The notes under the pieces were generated by a model that saw nothing but the letters and a program-made list of their open reading frames with translations, ran no database searches and was not told where the DNA came from. The translations under genes were made by a program, and so were the position numbers. This document shows positions 1 to 7,919 of a DNA stretch of 64,000 nt, piece after piece (the first letter of the stretch is position 1; every line of letters starts with the position of its first letter). The stretch lies in contig CATXCB010000009.1 in assembly GCA_958366705.1 (NCBI GenBank), positions 28,667 to 92,666 on the forward strand, read 5' to 3'. This stretch comes from an uncultured bacterium (GTDB lineage Bacteria; Cyanobacteriota; Vampirovibrionia; Gastranaerophilales; Gastranaerophilaceae).

Positions 1-479
1 TCCGGTAATGTTTGCCAGTTAATTTGTTTATCTATGTCACCTTCATTTTCCAAATCTCCAATAACCACAACGGCAGGAATATAACCTTCTTTTTTCATGT
101 TAATAGCATGGTTAAAAGCCTTTTTAATAGACAAGCCATATGCAGTACCGTATTCATTAGAATCAAATTGGGTAAATTTTTCCATAGATTTTCTTACTTC
201 TGCGCTTGATTGAGGTGAGCCTTCATATATAATATATGAATCTTCAGAAACTCTTAAGATTTTTATATGGTCTTCCGGATCAAGCATTGAACATAGTTGG
301 CGTAAAATGCTTTTTTGTGCAGGCAGATTTTTTTGATTTGATGCAGATGCATCTACAACAAAAATAACTGCAGCTTTGTGGAAATCATCAACTTCAAGTT
401 TTGATAATCCAAAAATACCCAAACCTATTATTATTAAAAAACATATTGAAAATATTATAATTTTAATCGTATTATTCAT
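1..479 (-). CDS. vWA-like membrane-anchored protein, 3' part outside the window
   Basis: The reading frame is open from an ATG at 479 to the window edge, so only the first 159 residues are seen. Residues 5-24 form one hydrophobic segment (signal anchor). It is followed by a beta strand ending in D-A-S-A-S, which matches the D-x-S-x-S metal-site motif of von Willebrand factor A domains, and later by V-V-V-I-G-D, like a second core strand of that fold. The protein probably sits in the membrane with the vWA-like domain outside. No Shine-Dalgarno sequence precedes the ATG. Partners and function are unknown because the downstream genes are outside the window. Confidence 0.6.
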   Translation of the reverse strand, partial: MNNTIKIIIFSICFLIIIGLGIFGLSKLEVDDFHKAAVIFVVDASASNQKNLPAQKSILRQLCSMLDPEDHIKILRVSEDSYIIYEGSPQSSAEVRKSMEKFTQFDSNEYGTAYGLSIKKAFNHAINMKKEGYIPAVVVIGDLENEGDIDKQINWQTLP

Positions 480-630
480 ATATTAAAAATATCATAAATT
501 TGATGTAAGCGTAATCATATAAATGAGGGACTTCTATACAATTTATAGCCAAGCCAAGTATAAAACAATGCCATCGTATTGTTTTTTGAATTTACTGGAG
601 AGCTAGTTGATTTTATGAAATATAATAAAA

Positions 631-669
631 TCAGAAGTGTAGATTTTATTTTAAAATCTACACTTCTGA
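631..669 (-). terminator. intrinsic terminator after reverse rubrerythrin
   Basis: A perfect 17-bp stem (631-647 with 653-669) and 5-nt loop is followed, reading the minus strand, by TTTTATTATA. It lies 27 nt past the rubrerythrin stop codon. Confidence 0.85.
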
Positions 670-695
670 AAGATGTTTATTGGTGGATTTAAAAA

Positions 696-1232
696 TTAAC
701 CAAAGTATCTTTTTAATAAACCATCAAAACCTTTACCATGGCGAGCTTCATCTTTAGCCATTTCATGAACTGTATCATGAATTGCATCATAACCTAATTC
801 TTTAGCTCTTTTAGCAATAGCCAGTTTACCTTCGCAAGCGCCATGTTCAGCTTCAGCTCTTAATTCAAGGTTTTTCTTAGTTGAATTTGTAACAACTTCA
901 CCTAATAGTTCAGCGAATTTTGAAGCATGTTCTGCTTCTTCAAAAGCATATCTTTTGTAAGCTTCAGCAATTTCAGGATAACCTTCTCTTTCGGCAACTC
1001 TAGCCATTGCAAGGTACATACCAACTTCTGTGCATTCTCCATTGAAGTGTGCTCTTAAACCTTCCATTACTTCTTTATCTTCGACAACACCATCACCTAC
1101 ATTATGTTCGCAAGCGTATACTTTTTCTCCACCGCCAATTTCTTTAAATGTAGTAGCTCCGCAAAGAGGGCATTTTTCAGGTGCTTTATCAGCTTCTGTT
1201 GACCAACCGCAAACTGTACATACGTATTTCAT
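696..1232 (-). CDS. reverse rubrerythrin (NADH-peroxidase type)
   Basis: A diiron peroxidase that reduces hydrogen peroxide in anaerobes, with electrons arriving through a rubredoxin site. The order is reversed relative to classical rubrerythrin: the rubredoxin-like Cys4 site comes first (C-T-V-C-G-W, then C-P-L-C-G), followed by a ferritin-like four-helix domain with the iron-ligand helices E-E-A-E-H and D-E-A-R-H. I start it at the ATG at 1232, preceded by AAGGTGG at good spacing. An upstream in-frame ATG at 1280 lies at the predicted transcription start and would add a basic stretch unlike the family. It is a single-gene unit with its own promoter and terminator. A classical rubrerythrin is at 37061. 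Confidence 0.9.
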   Translation of the reverse strand: MKYVCTVCGWSTEADKAPEKCPLCGATTFKEIGGGEKVYACEHNVGDGVVEDKEVMEGLRAHFNGECTEVGMYLAMARVAEREGYPEIAEAYKRYAFEEAEHASKFAELLGEVVTNSTKKNLELRAEAEHGACEGKLAIAKRAKELGYDAIHDTVHEMAKDEARHGKGFDGLLKRYFG

Positions 1233-1284
1233 AATTTTACCACCTTTCTTTTTCCTAAAAGTTTTATATTGTTTTTTCATGCTG

Positions 1285-1313
1285 ATTATAACAAATAAGA
1301 TTTGTTTTGTAAA
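1285..1313 (-). promoter_or_regulatory. sigma-70-type promoter of reverse rubrerythrin
   Basis: On the minus strand there is TTTACA (1308-1313), a 17-nt spacer and a perfect TATAAT (1285-1290). Transcription would start near 1278, giving a leader of about 45 nt. This supports the start codon at 1232. Confidence 0.8.
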
Positions 1314-1366
1314 GTGGTAATTATTTTCATTTTTCTTTAAGATTATATTTTGTTATGTGTTTTAGC

Positions 1367-2074
1367 TTAAATATTTGCGCCACCACTATTTTTGATTTTA
1401 TCAATAACGTTTTTAGAACCTTCAACTTGTTTTGTGTATTCGAGTACAAATTCTGTTGCTTCCTGATCTCTTGCAATTGCTTCTTTCAATGCTACAATAT
1501 CTTCCATTGTAAATTTTTTTAACATTTCGTCAGAATTATCAACTATAAACTGTTTGAACTTTTTTTGAACACTGTATTCAAATCCAGGTAAGTTTGATTT
1601 TATTGAATACCATCTGTAAAAATGGTGCAGCATATAGTATTTATCAATTTCACCGTCTCTTAAAATAAACATCGGTTGGGTTTTAAACTTGATTCCTTGA
1701 CCTGTTATTATAGACAGGTAAAGAGCCGTTATACCTTCTTGTTCATAGATAATTCCTTCTTCTTCTTGAATAAATCCTAGAAGTTTATCTGCGTTATTAA
1801 TTTTGTAAACCGGTGTATTTGCAGCTTTTACGTAATTTAGTAGTTCTTCCGGATTGCAGTCAACTTTTTTTATTATTGTTGAAACATTGGTTTTTACAAG
1901 TTCTATGAGTTTTTGAGTTTCTGTGTTTAATGTTACATTTGCTGCGGTGCCAAAAATAGTTTTAGATGTTTTGTTTGTAAAACTTCTTTTGGTTGTTTTT
2001 TTTAGTTTATTTTGTATATTTTTTTCCTGTTGAGATAGAAAAAAGTACTTGATTTCTTTAAAAATATTTTTCAT
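1367..2074 (-). CDS. hypothetical protein, 235 aa
   Basis: I do not recognise the family. The protein is soluble, with a lysine-rich N-terminal 35 residues, no signal peptide, and a mainly alpha-helical C-terminal half rich in K, E and I. An ATG at 2083 is possible, but it overlaps a perfect TATAAT (2082-2087). The ATG at 2074 sits 7 nt downstream of that box with no Shine-Dalgarno sequence, so a leaderless message starting at 2074 is more likely. The gene is divergent from tolC with only 77 nt between them. Confidence 0.7.
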   Translation of the reverse strand: MKNIFKEIKYFFLSQQEKNIQNKLKKTTKRSFTNKTSKTIFGTAANVTLNTETQKLIELVKTNVSTIIKKVDCNPEELLNYVKAANTPVYKINNADKLLGFIQEEEGIIYEQEGITALYLSIITGQGIKFKTQPMFILRDGEIDKYYMLHHFYRWYSIKSNLPGFEYSVQKKFKQFIVDNSDEMLKKFTMEDIVALKEAIARDQEATEFVLEYTKQVEGSKNVIDKIKNSGGANI

Positions 2075-2133
2075 AGAATGCATTATAGTTTATATTTAGG
2101 ATAATTTTTACATCTAAATATAGGATTCTTTTA

Positions 2134-2142
2134 TGTTATAAT
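2134..2142 (+). promoter_or_regulatory. extended -10 promoter of the tolC-like gene
   Basis: TGTTATAAT (a TGN extension plus perfect TATAAT) ends 9 nt before the ATG. The leader would be at most a few nucleotides, and no Shine-Dalgarno sequence is present. Confidence 0.6.
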
Positions 2143-2151
2143 GGTACTGAT

Positions 2152-3441
2152 ATGAAAAAGCTTATTTTGATAGGAATATTGTGTCTTTATACTCAGCTGG
2201 CATCTTTTGGTATTGAGGATGTAAAAAAAGTTTATCTTCAGGAAGCCATTGATGCAGCTTTAAAAAATAATATAGATTTGCAAGCTGCGCAGTTAAATAT
2301 TAATATTGCTAAGAATAATATAAAATCTGCAAATCGGCTTCAAAATCCGTCTTTTGATGTTTTTTATAATTTTGGGGCTTCCGGCTGGACTGAACCTAGA
2401 CAGATCGGTTTAACTGAAACTGTTGAGCTTGCAAAACGAAAGGCTAGAAAAAATTTAGCTCAATCAAATTTAAAATTAGTAGAAAAGAATCTTGGTTATT
2501 CTAAATTCGATTTAAAAATGGATGTGAGAGAGGCGTATATTAATCTTGTTGCTGCAAAATCTATTCTGGCAACTCTTGAACAGCAAAAGCTGCTTCAAGA
2601 TGAACTTCTGGATATTGCCCAAAAAAGAGTTAAGAGCGGTCAGGTTCCGGAAATTGATGTGATTCAGGCTGAAATTGCTCTTAATCAAATGATTACTCAG
2701 GTTAATACTGCAAAAGTTAATGTAAAAAGTGCTCTGACAGAATTTAATAAAATTATCAATGATCCTGAAAATATAACATATGATAGTATGGATAAGATTT
2801 TTTCTGAGGAAAATAATTTTACTGAAATGCTGACTCCGGCTCCAGATGAATATTTTCCTCCGTTTTCAGAACTGGTTAGTGAAGCGTTGGAAAACAGATA
2901 TGATATCCAGATAGCAAAACAGCAAATAGATGTCGCGGAAAAAAATTTAACGGTAATCGCAAGGCAGAGAATTCCTGATATTTCTCTCAGTGGCGGATAT
3001 GGCTATCAGATGGCAAAGCATACAGATGACGGACGATTTAACAGCGGCGGCTATGTTGGTGCTAGTTTGGTGAATATCCCATTATTTTACAATTATTCTC
3101 CAGAAATTCAAAATGCGGCATACAAACTTCAGCAGGCAGAATTAAATTATCAATCTGTTAAAAATAAGGCTATAAAGGATATTAGTGCTGCCTATGATAA
3201 GTTTTTAACAGCTGCCGAAAATTTAAAATATTATGAATCAAAGATTTTAGTAAGTTCAGAAGAATTAATAGAGGTATCTAAAGCTGCTTATGAATCCGGG
3301 AAATCAGATATTACATCACTGATAGTTATGAAACAGTCGTATAAATCAATAATTGTAGGCTATACATATGCTCTAGCCGATTATTATAATAGCTGGACGA
3401 ATTTTTTGAGAGAAGTGAATGATGAAACCTTTGATATATAA
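2152..3441 (+). CDS. TolC-family outer membrane efflux channel
   Basis: Outer membrane factor of 429 residues that would form the trimeric exit duct of a tripartite efflux pump or type I secretion system. Residues 1-20 look like a Sec signal peptide ending at S-F-G. The rest shows two similar outer-membrane-efflux repeats, each with long A/N/Q-rich helices (for example L-Q-A-A-Q-L-N-I-N-I-A near residue 42 and Y-D-I-Q-I-A-K-Q near 250). It is an orphan: no membrane fusion protein or inner-membrane pump lies next to it, so the partner must be elsewhere. It shows an outer membrane is present. The family is clear; the substrate cannot be told. Confidence 0.88.
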   Translation: MKKLILIGILCLYTQLASFGIEDVKKVYLQEAIDAALKNNIDLQAAQLNINIAKNNIKSANRLQNPSFDVFYNFGASGWTEPRQIGLTETVELAKRKARKNLAQSNLKLVEKNLGYSKFDLKMDVREAYINLVAAKSILATLEQQKLLQDELLDIAQKRVKSGQVPEIDVIQAEIALNQMITQVNTAKVNVKSALTEFNKIINDPENITYDSMDKIFSEENNFTEMLTPAPDEYFPPFSELVSEALENRYDIQIAKQQIDVAEKNLTVIARQRIPDISLSGGYGYQMAKHTDDGRFNSGGYVGASLVNIPLFYNYSPEIQNAAYKLQQAELNYQSVKNKAIKDISAAYDKFLTAAENLKYYESKILVSSEELIEVSKAAYESGKSDITSLIVMKQSYKSIIVGYTYALADYYNSWTNFLREVNDETFDI

Positions 3442-3453
3442 ATTGATAGAATT

Positions 3454-3488
3454 AAAAAAGAGAGTATCATTTCGATACTCTCTTTTTT
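3454..3488. terminator. bidirectional terminator between tolC-like gene and pepA
   Basis: A 15-bp stem (3454-3468 with 3474-3488) with A-run and T-run flanks can stop transcription of the convergent genes from both sides. Confidence 0.88.
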
Positions 3489-3498
3489 AGCTGTAATA

Positions 3499-4893
3499 TT
3501 ACTGGCATATAATATAATTCAATAATGTTCTTAACCCTGCACCTGTAGCACCTTTACAGAATTCTTTCTGCGGTTTATCCAAAAATGCAGTTCCGGCGAT
3601 ATCAATATGTGCCCATTTTACGTCATCTGTTACAAATTCTTTTAAGAACATTCCAGCAGCAGATGCTCCGCCGTTTCTTGTACCGGTATTTTTCATGTCT
3701 GCAACATCGCTGTTCATGTTATCTCTGTATTCTTGCCACATTGGCATTTGCCAGTATTTTTCTCCGGAGTATTTCCCTGTATCAATGATATTTTTTACAA
3801 ATTCATCATCATTTCCCATGATTCCTGACGCTGCAGAGCCCAGTGCAACCATACAAGCACCTGTCAGTGTCGCAATATCAATAACTTCATCTACTCCAAG
3901 TTCACATGCATAGCATAATGCATCTGCCAGAGTTAAACGACCTTCAGCATCAGTATTGTCAACTTCAATAGTTTTTCCGTTTTTGGCAGTTAAGATATCT
4001 CCAGGTTTGTAAGAAGAGCCGGATGGCATGTTTTCGCAAGCTGCGATAATACCGTGAACTTCAACTTCTGGACGAAGTTTATTTAATGCTTTCATAATTC
4101 CAAGAACGCATGCAGCACCTGACATATCATCTTTCATTGTAAGCATTGATGATGGTGGTTTTATATCCAGACCGCCGCTGTCAAAGCAAATTCCTTTACC
4201 AATAATGGCAATACGTTTTTTAGGATTTTCAGGAATATATTTCATGTGAATAAATTTTGGAGGTTGCGTGCTTCCTTGGCCGACAGCAAGATAAGCTCCC
4301 ATTCCAAGTTCTCTGATTTTTTCTTCATCAAATACTTCAGTATCTATTCCGTCTAAATTTTGTGCGATTTCAGCCAGTTTTGTCGGAGTCGCAAATGCAG
4401 CAGGTTCATTAGCTAAATTTCTTGTTAATTTCATTGATTCTGCAACAATTTTTGCTGTTTCTATATCCTTTGAAACATTAGAAAGGTACATCTCTGCAAT
4501 CCGATGTTCTTTTTTTGTTTTGTATTTATCAAAATGATAGTTGGCTATAGATGTTCCCATGACTGTTGGAATTCCAAAACCATAGTCGGTTGTAAAATCG
4601 AATGCGATAGTTTTAGCTTTTAGTTCAATACATTTTTTCACAGCTTTAGCAACATTTTCACGAATAACATTGTTATCCATTTTTTGTTCTTCTCCCAGAC
4701 CGAGTGCTAAAATTTGTGTTGCAGGATATTCATTCTGCGTATGTATTACAAACATTTGACCTGCCTTACCTTCAAATGTTTCAGGGGCGAACTTGTTCAC
4801 CAGCGGGTTTGAAGTTTCATGACCTTCAAATTTATTAATGATTAATACATCACACAGTACATCCTTTGTGTTGTCTACAATTTTAATCTCCAT
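3499..4893 (-). CDS. pepA: leucyl aminopeptidase (M17 family)
   Basis: Cytosolic two-metal exopeptidase that removes N-terminal residues from peptides. The C-terminal catalytic domain carries the metal and active-site block: G-K-G-I-C-F-D-S-G-G at 232-241 (Lys233, Asp238) and the family signature N-T-D-A-E-G-R-L at 313-320 (Asp315, Glu317, Arg319). The N-terminal domain is shorter and more divergent than in E. coli PepA (464 versus about 500 aa), which is usual in this family. The ATG has a good AAAGGAGAG site. It appears to be monocistronic and shares the terminator at 3454. Confidence 0.95.
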   Translation of the reverse strand: MEIKIVDNTKDVLCDVLIINKFEGHETSNPLVNKFAPETFEGKAGQMFVIHTQNEYPATQILALGLGEEQKMDNNVIRENVAKAVKKCIELKAKTIAFDFTTDYGFGIPTVMGTSIANYHFDKYKTKKEHRIAEMYLSNVSKDIETAKIVAESMKLTRNLANEPAAFATPTKLAEIAQNLDGIDTEVFDEEKIRELGMGAYLAVGQGSTQPPKFIHMKYIPENPKKRIAIIGKGICFDSGGLDIKPPSSMLTMKDDMSGAACVLGIMKALNKLRPEVEVHGIIAACENMPSGSSYKPGDILTAKNGKTIEVDNTDAEGRLTLADALCYACELGVDEVIDIATLTGACMVALGSAASGIMGNDDEFVKNIIDTGKYSGEKYWQMPMWQEYRDNMNSDVADMKNTGTRNGGASAAGMFLKEFVTDDVKWAHIDIAGTAFLDKPQKEFCKGATGAGLRTLLNYIICQ

Positions 4894-4962
4894 AATTCTC
4901 TCCTTTTTTCAGGATAATTATAGCACTAATTTGAAATTATAAAACAGGTCAAATGGTGTAGA

Positions 4963-6156
4963 CTATTTTTTTTGCATCTGTGTTAATTCTTTAATTGCAT
5001 AAGAACGTAAATCGTATGCCTGAGTGTTATCGGGGTTCATTTTGATGACAATATTTAAATCGTCGATTGCAACAAGGTACAGTTTTAGTTTGCAAAATAT
5101 CATTGCTCTTGTTAAATATTTTTCTGCATCTTTGTTATCTAATTCTATTGCTTTATTTAAATCCTGTTCTGCTTTTTTTAAATCACCATCAGTTTCGCAT
5201 AGTAAAGCTCCTCTGTCTGCATAATATTCTGCGTTATCAGGATTTATTTCAATAGCTTTTGTGTAATCATCTATTGCAGCTACAAAGTGGTCTAATTTAA
5301 CTTCTGCAATCGCTCTGTCATAATAGGCAAGGTCATTTTTAGGATTTACTTCTATTTCTTTTGTAAAATCTAAAATTGCATCTTCATATTGTTTTAGCCC
5401 AAGTTTGGCTAAACCTCTATTATAATAAGCTTTTTGGAAGTTTTTGTTTAGTTCGATAACTTTGGTATAATCTTTAATTGCTCCATTAAAATCTTTAAGA
5501 TAGTATTTAGCCACTCCTCTGTTATTGTATGCATCTACATTGTTAGAATCGATTTCTATAACTTTAGAGTAGTCTTCTATAGCGCCTTTGTAATCATTTT
5601 TATAGCGTTTTGCAATACCTCTGTTGTAGTAAGCAAATTCATTTTTACTATCAAGTTCAATAGCTTTTGTAAAATCTTCAATTGCTTCGTCGTATTTATT
5701 TAGAAGTACTTTTGTCGTTCCTCTGTTTAGGTATGCCTTTATGTTATTTGGATTTAGTTCCAATTCTTTTGTGTAATCTTCAATTACTTCGCCATAGGCT
5801 TTTAAGTTTGATTTTGCAATACCTCTGTTGTAGTAGTTGTTTTCTCTATTAGGATCAATTTCTAACGCTTTAGTATAATCTTTAATTGCATCTTTGTAGT
5901 GTCCTGATAAGTATTTGGCATTTCCTCTTTTAGTATAGGTTTCAGCATTACGGGGGTTCAATTCAATAGCTTTTGTATAATATTCAATTGCGGTGTCATA
6001 CTGTTTTGATTCAAAACTATTTGCCGCTACTTCAAGATAAGAAGCTTCTTTTTTTTGTTTTCTTGTTGTTTTAGCTGCAACTATCGGAGTAAAACATGCT
6101 GCTTCTCCGATAAAAATGCTTATTGCTAATGCTGTTATAAAAATTTTCCTTTTCAT
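4963..6156 (-). CDS. exported TPR-repeat protein (ten repeats)
   Basis: A protein-interaction scaffold. Residues 1-27 form a signal peptide (M-K-R-K then a hydrophobic run ending A-A-K). After it come ten tandem 34-residue tetratricopeptide repeats and a partial eleventh, very regular, with the core Y-x-N-R-G-x-A-K then Y-x-x-A-I-x-D-Y-x-K-A-I-E-x-N-P. One repeat has an extra residue. The region most likely lies in the periplasm. I start at the ATG at 6156, which is preceded by CGGAATT; a longer frame to 6225 would bury the signal peptide behind 23 residues. No domain indicates a specific partner. Confidence 0.85.
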   Translation of the reverse strand: MKRKIFITALAISIFIGEAACFTPIVAAKTTRKQKKEASYLEVAANSFESKQYDTAIEYYTKAIELNPRNAETYTKRGNAKYLSGHYKDAIKDYTKALEIDPNRENNYYNRGIAKSNLKAYGEVIEDYTKELELNPNNIKAYLNRGTTKVLLNKYDEAIEDFTKAIELDSKNEFAYYNRGIAKRYKNDYKGAIEDYSKVIEIDSNNVDAYNNRGVAKYYLKDFNGAIKDYTKVIELNKNFQKAYYNRGLAKLGLKQYEDAILDFTKEIEVNPKNDLAYYDRAIAEVKLDHFVAAIDDYTKAIEINPDNAEYYADRGALLCETDGDLKKAEQDLNKAIELDNKDAEKYLTRAMIFCKLKLYLVAIDDLNIVIKMNPDNTQAYDLRSYAIKELTQMQKK

Positions 6157-6291
6157 AATAATTCCGAATTTGCAAATTATATGCCGTAAATCATAATTAC
6201 TCTTTTGTGTGGAGCAAAATTTCAAGCTCTTGCAATTATTGGATTATATTATAAATATATTTGGAAGTCAAATTAAGGGTATTTATACTAT

Positions 6292-6323
6292 AAAAGGCTT
6301 CTGGTTTTATGCGGAAGCCTTTT
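6292..6323 (-). terminator. terminator after the rhodanese gene
   Basis: A 10-bp stem (6292-6301 with 6314-6323) followed on the minus strand by TATAGTATAAA. It lies just past the rhodanese stop codon. Confidence 0.6.
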
Positions 6324-6331
6324 CTGTTAAA

Positions 6332-6718
6332 TTAATCTGTTGTTGTCGCAAATCTAAAATCTTCAGTCCAAACTTTAAAACCTCCTTCTAAGAGCATTAC
6401 AGGGTAGCCGTAGTCGGCCAGGATTAAACAGGCGTTATCTCCAAGGTGACATTGCTGGTTATAGCAGTATACGATAGTTATTTCGTCTTTGGAAAGTTTT
6501 TCAAGATTTTGGTCAAGATTTTCTTTTGGGATGGATATTGCACCTGGAATGTGCGCTATATTGTAATCAGCTTCGCTTCGAACATCTACAACTTTAATTC
6601 CGCCTTTTTCCATGAAATTTTTTAGCTCAACAGGCCCAAGTGTATATGCAAGTCTATTAATAAAGTATTCTTTTGCATGTTTTGTGTCAATTCGTCTTTC
6701 TTTAATTTCTTTACTCAT
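6332..6718 (-). CDS. single-domain rhodanese-like sulfurtransferase
   Basis: A 128-residue protein with one rhodanese domain (residues 27-125), preceded by about 25 charged residues. The hallmarks are V-V-D-V-R-S-E-A-D-Y near 43-52, the substrate strand H-I-P-G-A, and V-Y-C at 83-85 with Cys85 as the persulfide-forming residue. The active loop is unusual: C-Y-N-Q-Q-C-H-L-G, with a second cysteine at 90 that could resolve a disulfide. The ribosome site AAAGGA lies inside a perfect 15-bp hairpin in the leader (see separate entry). The sulfur acceptor is unknown. Confidence 0.85.
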   Translation of the reverse strand: MSKEIKERRIDTKHAKEYFINRLAYTLGPVELKNFMEKGGIKVVDVRSEADYNIAHIPGAISIPKENLDQNLEKLSKDEITIVYCYNQQCHLGDNACLILADYGYPVMLLEGGFKVWTEDFRFATTTD

Positions 6719-6721
6719 AAA

Positions 6722-6757
6722 ATATATCCTTTCTTTTGTTACAAAGAAAGGATATAT
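6722..6757 (-). promoter_or_regulatory. leader hairpin that covers the rhodanese ribosome site
   Basis: 6722-6736 and 6743-6757 are perfect inverted repeats (15 bp, 6-nt loop TGTTAC). In the mRNA, the 3' arm contains AAAGGA and ends 3 nt before the ATG, so the folded leader hides the ribosome binding site. A second inverted repeat (6760-6777) and a third (6780-6796) lie just upstream. This is suggestive of translational control. Confidence 0.6.
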
Positions 6758-6847
6758 CGAAGTTTTAAAAAAAACTTTAGCAATTGGGGTAATTGCCTAA
6801 GTTATAAAGTGGGGTAAATGAAAAGAGTTAAGTTTTTTTAGGTGCCA

Positions 6848-7141
6848 CTATGCCATATAAGGTAAGTGGATGTAATTTGATTCGGTTTGGGCTGCACGTC
6901 TTTTAGGAGTGCATAGTATATTATAAGCCTTAACAATATTGTAGCCTATTGCTTTTAGTGGATTTGATTGAACAGAATCCGCTTTTTGAGTGATAAATAA
7001 ATCTTTTTCAAAATTTATTTTAGCGTTAGGGTTTTTGTCTAATGACATTAAGCCAACTTTTGAGTTTATATTATTTAGATTGCCTTCTTTGAAAGCGATA
7101 TTTCTTTTTGTATTTAAATTTACTGGATTTATAGTAAGCAT
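6848..7141 (-). CDS. small hypothetical protein, 97 aa
   Basis: I do not recognise the family. It is soluble and basic. The N-terminus (I-N-P-V-N-L-N, then N-I-A-F-K-E-G-N) resembles the starts of other short hypothetical proteins in this window (33859, 47439, 57891). The coding call is supported by a strong AAAAGGAGG site 6 nt before the ATG and a near-consensus promoter upstream. It is a single-gene unit. Confidence 0.7.
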   Translation of the reverse strand: MLTINPVNLNTKRNIAFKEGNLNNINSKVGLMSLDKNPNAKINFEKDLFITQKADSVQSNPLKAIGYNIVKAYNILCTPKRRAAQTESNYIHLPYMA

Positions 7142-7164
7142 TTCATGCCTCCTTTTCTGTTATT

Positions 7165-7183
7165 AAGTGTTCAATTAACACTT
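7165..7183. promoter_or_regulatory. palindromic operator or leader hairpin
   Basis: AAGTGTT-N5-AACACTT is a perfect inverted repeat between the promoter at 7198 and the ribosome site of the 97-aa gene. A further partial AACACTT copy lies alongside. It could be a repressor site or a short RNA hairpin. Confidence 0.45.
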
Positions 7184-7197
7184 CATCTAACACTTTC

Positions 7198-7226
7198 ACT
7201 ATAAACTATAAAATTTTGTTTGTCAA
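7198..7226 (-). promoter_or_regulatory. promoter of the 97-aa protein gene
   Basis: TTGACA (7221-7226), a 17-nt spacer and TATAGT (7198-7203) on the minus strand. The message would begin near 7191, with a leader of about 50 nt that includes the palindrome at 7165. Confidence 0.8.
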
Positions 7227-7402
7227 CCCCTATTGTGAAGTTTTGTAAAAGTGTGGGAAAGGCTCATGGTTTGCGCGTTTAAGGATAAAGTGGCAAAAGT
7301 ACACTTATTAGTGGGTTTATAAGATTTTTTATTCAGGTATTAATTCTTCAGCAGGATAATATTTATTGAAATATTAATAGCCGGATGGATAAATATATTG
7401 CC

Positions 7403-7431
7403 TTGTTGGCTAATTGTTATAAATGTATAAA
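7403..7431 (+). promoter_or_regulatory. promoter of candidate small RNA A
   Basis: TTGTTG (7403-7408), a 17-nt spacer and TATAAA (7426-7431). Initiation near 7438 would give a transcript of about 70 nt ending at the terminator at 7487-7510. Confidence 0.45.
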
Positions 7432-7437
7432 TGACGT

Positions 7438-7510
7438 TTAATAATATAAAATCTTTTTCATACTTCCAGCTATTCTTAATTCCAACGAGAGCGAAAGCTC
7501 TCTTTTTTTT
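7438..7510 (+). ncRNA. candidate small RNA A with 38-nt conserved core
   Basis: There is no open frame here. The predicted transcript holds a 38-nt segment (7448-7485) that occurs again, perfectly and inverted, at 10801-10838. It runs directly into an intrinsic terminator made of GAGAGC, a GAAA tetraloop, GCTCTC (7487-7502) and eight T residues. In both copies the conserved part is followed by a different hairpin and a T-run. Conserved 5' segment plus terminator is typical of a small regulatory RNA. A repeated leader/terminator element is the alternative. Confidence 0.5.
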
Positions 7511-7576
7511 ACCGCCGAGCAGAGACTGGAGGTCTTGCGTTGAGCAAGACAGAAACGCCGTTTAAAGCGAGGCGGT
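7511..7576. repeat. structured GC-richer intergenic element
   Basis: ACCGCC (7511-7516) pairs with GGCGGT (7571-7576) and encloses a second hairpin, GTCTTGC with GCAAGAC (7532-7550). The base composition is clearly richer in G and C than its surroundings. It looks like a dispersed structured element; I see no second full copy here. Nothing else recognisable lies in 7577-7650. Confidence 0.35.
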
Positions 7577-7652
7577 AAAGTGAGAGTAGAGGTTGGAACA
7601 ACGTCTGTCAGGATTGCTTGTGAATGTTGAGTGAATAAAAAAGTAGTGAGAC

Positions 7653-7680
7653 TGTCATTCTGAGTGAAACGAAGAATCTC
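7653..7680. repeat. REP-like dispersed element
   Basis: TGTCATTCTGAG followed by GAAGAATCTC is one member of a family of short imperfect palindromes scattered between genes in this window (also near 10731, 19108, 27595, 32872 and 42281). Confidence 0.5.
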
Positions 7681-7811
7681 ATTAGTTTTCCTTGCTCTCT
7701 TATTTTTTGTCTGGCCATATAGTAATAATATCTCTTGAACTGTGTTTTTATTGCATATTTGCGCTATTGCAAATATTTATAAAGAAAAGATAAAGATTGT
7801 AAATGATACAC

Positions 7812-7840
7812 TTGATTTCAATCTGTCTTTACAGTAAAAT
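7812..7840 (+). promoter_or_regulatory. promoter of adhE
   Basis: TTGATT (7812-7817), a 17-nt spacer and TAAAAT (7835-7840). Transcription would start near 7847, inside the palindromic operator at 7845-7862, with a leader of about 70 nt. Confidence 0.55.
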
Positions 7841-7844
7841 GTAA

Positions 7845-7862
7845 TTGTGATAAATTTCACAA
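7845..7862. promoter_or_regulatory. Rex- or CRP-type operator upstream of adhE
   Basis: TTGTGA-N6-TCACAA is a perfect 18-bp palindrome. It matches the Rex redox-repressor consensus and also the core of CRP-type sites (TGTGA-N6-TCACA). It overlaps the predicted transcription start of adhE, a position suited to repression. Because adhE is a classic Rex target in fermenters (NADH relieves repression), Rex is the better guess. Neither regulator gene is in the window. Confidence 0.65.
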
Positions 7863-7919
7863 ATTATACATAGAATATTATTAATAGTAAAATGCTGTGT
7901 TATAAAAAGGAGAAAAAAT

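Noticed and set aside
562..585. Small hairpin AAAACAAT/ATTGTTTT
   Set aside because: Pure A-T stem of 8 bp in AT-rich DNA with no gene that would use it; probably chance.
1233..1280. Longer N-terminus for reverse rubrerythrin
   Set aside because: The start codon at 1280 is at the predicted transcription start, and the extra residues are not rubrerythrin-like; a ribosome site precedes the ATG at 1232.
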